Assembly: GCA_964514665.1 (NCBI GenBank) | Contig: CAZESH010000131.1 | Coordinates: forward strand, 1-11,155 | Reading direction: 5' to 3' | DNA length: 11,155 nucleotides | Origin: CAZESH01 sp964514665 | GTDB taxonomy: Bacteria; Bacillota; Bacilli; Paenibacillales; KCTC-25726 | Shown: positions 6,284-11,155 of the stretch, piece by piece | How positions within the stretch are numbered: the stretch's first letter is position 1 | Layout: each line of letters begins with the position of its first letter | Position numbers and translations under genes: made by a program | Notes under the pieces: generated by a model | Seen by the model: the letters and a program-made list of their open reading frames with translations, nothing else | Told to the model about the DNA's origin: nothing | Database searches by the model: none

Positions 6284-6410
6284 TAGACAAGCCATACGAT
6301 CCCCTGTTCACCGACACTGACGGAGCAAACAGGCAAACGATCCGCCGCAGCAGATTCCATGCCCCGCTATGAAGGCTCCTGAGCAAAGGGATGGGCAGGA
6401 GATGGAAGTT

Positions 6411-7433
6411 CTAGGGCCGCCAAACTTTCAGCTTCTGTTTCCTGTAGTTCCGTTTCCTGTAGATGGGAACGCCACTTGTATTTGTGTTCTTCGGGTTTGG
6501 TTTATTAGTTGTATATTTTTCAAACGTAAAGGTATCAGTAAGATTATTGTCTATATCATAAACCTGAAAAGATAATATCGAGTCCATGACATCCGCTACT
6601 ACATAATGAAAAATACCAAGTGGACCCGTATAATTGTTTCTGCTGTCTTTAACATATCCATAAGTATTTGCCCCTGCACCACCAGAAATCAATTGCAGAA
6701 TTTCGTGTTTGAAATTTGTATTGAAGGAACCGTTGATTATTCGCCTGCTATATAGATGCTCATGCCCATTAAATACTGCAGTTATATTATAGTCATCCAA
6801 AATTCGCCAGAATAAATATCTTTCTATTGTATCCTGATCAAGAGATTTCCCAAAATGATGACTAACCGGGAAAGCAGGGGCGTGAAACATAACAAAATTG
6901 TGTTTCTTATCGGATTTTTTTAATACATCTTTCAACCAGTTTCTTTGTTCTTCAAAAATAACATAACCTTCATTTTTAATTGAGCCTTCATCAGGAATAT
7001 AAGCGTAGTAATTTTTATTTTTTCTATTTGAATTTAAAATGATAAATCGCGAGTTTCCATAATCAAAATAATATACTGTTCTTCCATACCCTGGCAACTG
7101 TCCATCGGGCAAATAATCAAAAACATCATTGAAAGCTCGTTCATTTCTTTCATGATTTCCAATACAATTATAGAATTTTTTAATGGGGTAATATTTCTCA
7201 ACTATCTCCTTCCACTCTTCTAATGCCTCTTTGTTTGCATCATAGCTTGAACTATCTATATTTGACATATCACCACTAAACAAGAAAAACTCTGGCTGTA
7301 TTGAAAATCCCTTTATTGTTTTTAAAATTTTTTCAAAGACAGCTTTGTTGATTCCTTTGTAGTAATCTCTGCTATCCCCAAATACTATGAATCTAAAATT
7401 ACTCTTTGAGCCGTCATGTTTTATAGCAGTCAT
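6411..7433 (-). CDS. calcineurin-like metallophosphoesterase
   Basis: Predicted two-metal phosphoesterase. With the ATG at 7433 (340 residues) it has the family motifs in order: GDSRD (metal Asp20), SGDMSN (Asp55), GNHE (Asn93, His94), FHAP (His184) and NGHEHLYSRR (His224, His226). No signal peptide or membrane segment is visible, so it should be cytoplasmic. A GTG at 7442 is an alternative start, but AAGGTG lies well placed for the ATG. The gene is strikingly AT-rich (roughly one third G+C by eye) compared with the catabolic genes to its right, which suggests horizontal acquisition. The last 15 or so codons are richer in G+C and strongly basic, and contain an imperfect duplication of CTACAGGAAACGGAA giving two YRK units. 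Substrate cannot be inferred. Confidence 0.88.
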   Translation of the reverse strand: MTAIKHDGSKSNFRFIVFGDSRDYYKGINKAVFEKILKTIKGFSIQPEFFLFSGDMSNIDSSSYDANKEALEEWKEIVEKYYPIKKFYNCIGNHERNERAFNDVFDYLPDGQLPGYGRTVYYFDYGNSRFIILNSNRKNKNYYAYIPDEGSIKNEGYVIFEEQRNWLKDVLKKSDKKHNFVMFHAPAFPVSHHFGKSLDQDTIERYLFWRILDDYNITAVFNGHEHLYSRRIINGSFNTNFKHEILQLISGGAGANTYGYVKDSRNNYTGPLGIFHYVVADVMDSILSFQVYDIDNNLTDTFTFEKYTTNKPNPKNTNTSGVPIYRKRNYRKQKLKVWRP

Positions 7434-7462
7434 AATAACCACCTTTTCAATTTCATGTCAGC

Positions 7463-7492
7463 ATATTATGCAAAATAATGGTTCTTTGTCAC
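7463..7492 (-). promoter_or_regulatory. promoter of the metallophosphoesterase gene
   Basis: On the minus strand GTGACA (7487-7492) is followed after 18 bases by TAATAT (7463-7468), about 30 bases before the start codon. The -35 matches five of six consensus bases. The -10 overlaps the small palindrome GCATATTATGC. Confidence 0.5.
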
Positions 7493-7597
7493 AGTAATTT
7501 CATTCCGAAACCCGAAGACACCTTACTATCCCGTACGGTTTGGTCCAGTTTAGTTGGTAAAATTATTATCCAAACGGGTATCGGATCGGATTGCATT

Positions 7598-7662
7598 AAA
7601 AAAATAAGCGTAAAATAATCCCCACCTTGTGAAAAGATAGGGACGACTTTACGCTATTTTTT
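7598..7662 (-). terminator. terminator downstream of the 79-residue protein gene, A/T-runs on both sides
   Basis: AGCGTAAA (7607-7614) and TTTACGCT (7648-7655) form an outer stem. An A-run on the left (7598-7604) and T-run on the right (7657-7662) extend it and make it usable in both directions. The interior contains a second short CCC/GGG pairing. It starts 65 bases past the stop at 7727. The remaining noncoding stretch (7493-7597) shows no gene. Confidence 0.75.
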
Positions 7663-7726
7663 AAATACGCGACAGGTTAAGGGAAGCGTTTATACAGATT
7701 GATCGGCGGACCAAAAATCCCTCAAA

Positions 7727-7966
7727 TCAAACATTGCCGCTAAGCAGGAATTTGAAAAGCCGGTCCACATCTTCAGGCTCGTGGGCAACCAGCTCGATGC
7801 CGCCGATTTTCGCTTCGCTGAACATTTTGGACAAAGCTACATACTGGCTGAGCTTGGATTTCAAATTCAGCCTGTCGCCTTCCGACGTAATCAGCTCTAC
7901 TGTGCCTTTGCATTGATCGATTACTTTGAAAAATTCTTCCGTATTGCTGATATTGTTGATTTTCAT
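7727..7966 (-). CDS. small conserved-looking protein of unknown function, 79 residues
   Basis: I do not recognise a named family. The protein starts MKINNISNTEEFF, is acidic to neutral, and appears to alternate strand and helix; it reads like a small soluble folded domain (ELITSEGDRLNLKSK in the middle, PEDVDRLFKFLL near the end) with no signal peptide or membrane segment. The start at 7966 is fixed by GGGAGGTGG seven bases upstream; the open frame back to 7999 precedes that ribosome site and is not favoured. It follows the aldolase gene by 73 bases but has its own extended -10 promoter, so it is probably expressed independently of the catabolic operon. Confidence 0.8.
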   Translation of the reverse strand: MKINNISNTEEFFKVIDQCKGTVELITSEGDRLNLKSKLSQYVALSKMFSEAKIGGIELVAHEPEDVDRLFKFLLSGNV

Positions 7967-8016
7967 CAGTTTCCACCTCCCGGGTGCATCATGCCCCACT
8001 TATTTCGCTTTATGTT

Positions 8017-8025
8017 ATTATAGCA
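8017..8025 (-). promoter_or_regulatory. extended -10 promoter of the 79-residue protein gene
   Basis: On the minus strand TGC directly precedes a perfect TATAAT (8017-8022), the TGn extended -10 form. The -35 region (TTATGA, 17 bases upstream) is poor, as is usual for extended -10 promoters, and overlaps the aldolase stop codon. The predicted leader is about 44 bases. Confidence 0.6.
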
Positions 8026-8039
8026 AATATTGGCCAGCT

Positions 8040-8885
8040 TCATAAGCCTGAGCGATTGGCGAATAAATCGATAAACCTTTCCATCGCTGTCGCCATCGTC
8101 TGCTGCATGTCGGCCATCACCGTGGACAAATGCGGATTGTGCTCTTTCTGCAGAAAATCGTGCAGCTGATGAACGGCGGCTAACGAAATTTCCGTATTTA
8201 CGTTAATCTTGCAAATGCCTGACGCCACCGTCGCTTTTATAATCTCATCCGGTGTTCCCGAGCCTCCGTGGAGCACAAGCGGGATATCGATCATTTGCTG
8301 CAGCCGTTTCAGCCTGTCCAAATCGATTTTCGGCTCTCCCTTATAAATTCCGTGTACCGTACCGATGGCCGCTGCGAGAAAGTCGACTTCCGTTTCCTCT
8401 ACAAAGCGGACCGCTTCTTCAGGGTCGGTCAGTCTGCCGTCCCCTTCCTCCTCATCGGAAAAATCCCCTTTGGCCGTCGAACCGATTTCGGCTTCCACCG
8501 AGACATCGGCACTGTGCACCAATTTCACGATTTCAGCGGTCAAGCGGATGTTGTCCTGCAGCGGGTATTTCGAACCGTCAAACATCACCGAGGAAAAGCC
8601 GAAGCGAATCGCCTGCAGAATCGATTGCCGCTCATAAGCATGATCCAGATGCAGCGCTACGGGAACGGATGCCTGTTCGGCCAGCGCCCGCGCCATGGCG
8701 GCAAATCCGGCAATGCTGACCGTATCCAAATAGCGTTCTCCCAAGGCCAGAATGACCGGCATTTGCCGGTTCTCAGCGGCAAGGATCGCCGCTTGCGCCG
8801 TTTCCATGCTGTAAACGTTGAACGCCGCAACTGCATAACGATGCTGTCGCGCTTTCAGCAAAATTTCTTTTGTAGATGCCAGCAT
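8040..8885 (-). CDS. class II (zinc) fructose-bisphosphate-type aldolase
   Basis: The family cleaves ketose bisphosphates or related keto-sugar phosphates to dihydroxyacetone phosphate and an aldehyde (Fba, GatY/KbaY, IolJ). The 281-residue protein has the expected landmarks: LHLDHA (79-83, catalytic Asp and zinc His82), EAEIGS (131-136), GTVHG with zinc His178, LHGGSG with zinc His206, and INVNTE (227-232) for phosphate binding. GGGAG lies nine bases before the ATG. It is third in a tight operon, 25 bases after the kinase gene, so it probably cleaves the phosphorylated product of that kinase. Which sub-family it belongs to cannot be settled by eye; length and context favour a specialised catabolic aldolase over the glycolytic enzyme. 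Confidence 0.9.
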   Translation of the reverse strand: MLASTKEILLKARQHRYAVAAFNVYSMETAQAAILAAENRQMPVILALGERYLDTVSIAGFAAMARALAEQASVPVALHLDHAYERQSILQAIRFGFSSVMFDGSKYPLQDNIRLTAEIVKLVHSADVSVEAEIGSTAKGDFSDEEEGDGRLTDPEEAVRFVEETEVDFLAAAIGTVHGIYKGEPKIDLDRLKRLQQMIDIPLVLHGGSGTPDEIIKATVASGICKINVNTEISLAAVHQLHDFLQKEHNPHLSTVMADMQQTMATAMERFIDLFANRSGL

Positions 8886-8910
8886 AAATGAAGTCTCCCT
8901 CTGCCTGAAT

Positions 8911-10344
8911 TTAACCGGATATTTTCCGCACCACTTCCATCAGCGTCAAATCGTCTCCGACATTGCCAGGGAAGATGATATAGGGGGTATGGGGAAATTT
9001 CGCGTCGCTTCCGGTCAGCCATACCGGGATGGCGGGAGCGGCTTGCCCCAGCACTGTCGCTTTCTTGGCCTTCAAGCCCTTCGTCGCCACGTCGCTGGAG
9101 GTGATTCCCCCTTTGGCAATGATGAACTTGGGCGCGGTCTCCAGCGTCTCGACAATTTTGACCAAGGAAGAGGAAACCCTCTGGCTGATTTTCAGGTTGG
9201 CGTCCTTTCCTTCAACGGCAACCAATTTGCGGCTGCTGAATACGACGACGTTTTCCCCGCTTTGGATAATCCGGTTGACTTCGCCGATCAAACGCTGGAT
9301 TTCCGCTTCCTGCTCTTGATCGTCCAAGATCCGTTCCACACTCATCTCCAGCGGAGTGATGCGGGTGCCCTGTATCAGCTGCTCCAGTTGGCGTGTCGTT
9401 TTTTGCATATGGGAACCGACGATAACCAGTCCGCCCATGTGTTCTTTGCCTTTTGCCGTTAATTGCTCCGCTGTCAAATAATCGATGTCGGAAATTCCGC
9501 CGAACGTTTTTACGAACGATGCGGCAGTCCGGTAGATGAAGCGCTTGCCTTTTGCTATCGCCTGCAGAAGGGCCAGCGAGAGCACTTCCAAATCCCTGTA
9601 CGACATTGCATTGACGATCACCGGACGGTTTCCGCCGACTTCAAGCAAAATCGCCTCGACCTCCTCAGGTCCTTTGCGGATTTGCTCTATGGAAAGGGTA
9701 ATGCAATCTTCTTTGCGGTAGCGGCCTTCGGTTTTCTCAACAACCCACTCCGTCAGGTCCGAATGGGAAAATCCGAATACCTTGTCCTTGGCAAATTCCG
9801 TTTGGTGGGCCGGCGTCAGATTGTCTCCTTCTTTTAAATAATGGACATTCTCATAAGTGTAGCGTCCGGCTTCAAAAAATGCGGGGATAATCAGATGCCC
9901 GTCATAGCCCTGCCCGCTCAAGCGTTCCGTTTCTTCAGATAAAACATCGATTTCAAGCGGATAGTAGCCTCTTAATGTAGAATCGCTGCGGCTGACAAAC
10001 TGCACCTTTTGATTGCTTTCGGAAGCAACCGCAAGCACATTTTCCGCAATTTCACGGTTGATGCGCTCGGCTTCCGACGCTTCCATTCCCCGCGTATTGG
10101 TGAGAATGAAAAAAATTGGCTCGGGATGCTGGAAGGCATCCTGCAGCAGCGCTTTATCCCACTGCGTCAGCACCAAAATATCGTGCACGGTCTGCACTCC
10201 GGTCGGATCATCGTCAAGCACGACGATCTTTTGTCCCATCGTTTGATTCAATTTGTAGATTTGACTTCTCAGCGTGCCGTCCTGCCATTCGGGAGGAAGC
10301 TGGTTCGCAATCGTGGAGAATTCAATTTTTTGGTTTTCCTGCAT
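8911..10344 (-). CDS. four-carbon acid-sugar kinase family (DUF1537)
   Basis: The family phosphorylates sugar acids such as D-threonate, D-erythronate or 3-oxotetronate with ATP. The 477-residue protein has the N-terminal substrate-domain motifs LDDDPTGVQT (43-52), TNTR (82-85) and SRSDSTLRG (118-126), and the C-terminal nucleotide-domain motifs AKGGITSSDVA (410-420) and FPGNVGDD (458-465). The length is normal and no motif is missing. It begins five bases after the upstream stop, with its ribosome site (AAGGGTGA) inside the end of that gene, so translation is probably coupled. A PdxA-type dehydrogenase or OtnC-type decarboxylase, common partners of this family, is not seen in the window; the isomerase and class II aldolase flank it instead. 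The precise substrate is therefore open. Confidence 0.92.
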   Translation of the reverse strand: MQENQKIEFSTIANQLPPEWQDGTLRSQIYKLNQTMGQKIVVLDDDPTGVQTVHDILVLTQWDKALLQDAFQHPEPIFFILTNTRGMEASEAERINREIAENVLAVASESNQKVQFVSRSDSTLRGYYPLEIDVLSEETERLSGQGYDGHLIIPAFFEAGRYTYENVHYLKEGDNLTPAHQTEFAKDKVFGFSHSDLTEWVVEKTEGRYRKEDCITLSIEQIRKGPEEVEAILLEVGGNRPVIVNAMSYRDLEVLSLALLQAIAKGKRFIYRTAASFVKTFGGISDIDYLTAEQLTAKGKEHMGGLVIVGSHMQKTTRQLEQLIQGTRITPLEMSVERILDDQEQEAEIQRLIGEVNRIIQSGENVVVFSSRKLVAVEGKDANLKISQRVSSSLVKIVETLETAPKFIIAKGGITSSDVATKGLKAKKATVLGQAAPAIPVWLTGSDAKFPHTPYIIFPGNVGDDLTLMEVVRKISG

Positions 10345-10349
10345 TCAAC

Positions 10350-11120
10350 TCACCCTTGTCTTGTGATGGATTTCATAAATTGACCGGCCTTCGGGATTTC
10401 TGTTTTGACATCCCGCCATGTACATTCTACGGAGACCGGTCCGTTATAACCGATTTGGCGCAGCATCTGCATTAACGCTTGGAAAGGAAATTCCCCGCTG
10501 CCCGGATAAAACCGGCCGGTATCGGCTACATGCACATAATTCAGATTGTTTCTTACCTGCTTTAGATGCTCCAGAGGTTCTTGTTCCAGCTGCATATGGT
10601 AAAAATCCGCCAGCAATGAAACGTTCGAGCGATGCAGCCGTTCTACATACCGATTTGCGTCAGGCAAAGAGCGGATCATATTGCATTCCGTACGGTTAAG
10701 CGCTTCGACATTGACTTGAATTCCCATTTCTCCGGCGGCATCGGCCGTAAATTCAAGAAATTCGACGATCTGCTCCTCCGCCTGTTCCTTGGAAAAATCC
10801 TCCGGACAGCTTCTTGCATGTCCGCTGCCGAAAGAAACCCGCTCTCCCCCCAAATCCCTGATTCTCCTCAAGGTGGTGATAACGTACGTTTTATATTGAT
10901 GTTGATCCATATGCCGGCCCACGATTTTCATATGCTGCGGAAGGAAGGCATTGAAGCTTTTAACTGCAATCGGACTCCGCAAAACCGTTTCCCGCACCGC
11001 ATCGAAATGGGAATCGTCCATTTCCGGCAGTACGCTTCCCGCCTGAAGCTCGACAAAGTCAAAGCCTGCATCATGTGCCAGAGCCATATCCTGCAAGGAG
11101 ACGCTGCAGCCGATTTCCAT
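10350..11120 (-). CDS. xylose-isomerase-like TIM-barrel sugar isomerase/epimerase
   Basis: The superfamily (AP endonuclease family 2; IolE, hydroxypyruvate isomerase and 2-oxotetronate isomerase OtnI among others) binds a divalent metal and isomerises or epimerises sugars and keto acids. In 256 residues the likely metal and acid-base ligands are visible in order: VEALNRTE (Glu139), LLADFYHM (Asp172, His175), YVHVAD (His197), GSGEFPF (208-213) and SVEC (Glu232). The neighbouring kinase makes an OtnI-like step, preparing a keto acid for phosphorylation, the best guess. The start at 11120 is preceded by AGGG and the palindrome GTCTATAGAC (11122-11131). It is the first complete gene of the operon in this window; a promoter is not visible. 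Confidence 0.85.
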   Translation of the reverse strand: MEIGCSVSLQDMALAHDAGFDFVELQAGSVLPEMDDSHFDAVRETVLRSPIAVKSFNAFLPQHMKIVGRHMDQHQYKTYVITTLRRIRDLGGERVSFGSGHARSCPEDFSKEQAEEQIVEFLEFTADAAGEMGIQVNVEALNRTECNMIRSLPDANRYVERLHRSNVSLLADFYHMQLEQEPLEHLKQVRNNLNYVHVADTGRFYPGSGEFPFQALMQMLRQIGYNGPVSVECTWRDVKTEIPKAGQFMKSITRQG

Positions 11121-11123
11121 TGT

Positions 11124-11155
11124 CTATAGACCGCCCTTCATCGATTCATGAAAAA
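11124..11155 (-). CDS. possible 3' end of a further operon gene, cut by the window edge
   Basis: On the minus strand one frame reads FHESMKGGL and then TAG (11124-11126), three bases before the isomerase start. Such close spacing would fit an operon. Nine codons are too few to identify a protein, and other frames stop too. Confidence 0.3.
   Translation of the reverse strand, partial: FHESMKGGL

Noticed and set aside
5771..6360. Minus-strand open frames opposite and just beyond the end of the KamA-like gene
   Set aside because: They are mostly antisense to a clear family member, cross its terminator, and their translations resemble no protein.
7501..7575. Insertion-sequence ends around GTTTGG / CCAAAC
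   Set aside because: Only six or seven bases pair, there is no transposase and no target duplication.
8252..8891. Long plus-strand frames (155 and 207 codons) opposite the aldolase gene
   Set aside because: They are shadows of a G+C-rich coding gene; composition is typical of antisense translation and no motif or ribosome site supports them.

Overview
The window looks like a draft scaffold from a low-to-medium G+C Firmicute, most likely of the Paenibacillus/Bacillales type. The basis is strong AGGAGG-type ribosome sites, compact intrinsic terminators with T-runs, and the gene families present. This is an inference; no rRNA or marker gene is visible. A run of exactly 100 N (3925-4024) marks a scaffold gap inside a tandem repeat. 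Nearly everything is on the minus strand; the only convincing plus-strand gene is a KamA-family radical SAM gene at 5000-6175.

Left part (1-3540, minus strand). An N-acylglucosamine/cellobiose 2-epimerase gene runs off the left edge and carries an apparent one-base frameshift near 192-196. Upstream of it is a LacI-family ligand-binding protein that has no visible helix-turn-helix. The reading frame of that protein can be extended back through the terminator of the preceding gene, so a start at 1484 is more believable than one at 1580. Before that is a 620-residue membrane protein with GGDEF and HD-GYP domains, both with intact signature motifs, so it may both make and degrade cyclic di-GMP.

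Central part (3587-4747, minus strand). A DUF5317 membrane protein gene is followed by a tandem array of at least three copies of a 35-residue peptide gene, each with its own ribosome site, closed by a strong hairpin. The visible copies differ only at synonymous third positions, which is direct evidence that the peptide is selected. The c-di-GMP enzyme follows as a separately promoted unit on the same strand. I regard DUF5317 plus peptide array plus GGDEF/HD-GYP as the most interesting candidate for an undescribed system: perhaps a secreted or membrane peptide feeding into a membrane c-di-GMP sensor. Function is not proven by the sequence.

Right part (5000-11155). The KamA-like protein keeps the iron-sulfur and PLP residues but seems to lack the two aspartates that bind lysine in lysine 2,3-aminomutase. 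An AT-rich calcineurin-like phosphoesterase gene (6411-7433) looks compositionally foreign. A 79-residue orphan gene has its own extended -10 promoter. The window ends with a catabolic operon, transcribed leftwards: xylose-isomerase-like TIM barrel, DUF1537 four-carbon acid-sugar kinase, then class II fructose-bisphosphate-type aldolase. These three probably convert a sugar acid by isomerisation, phosphorylation and aldol cleavage, but the substrate is unknown.
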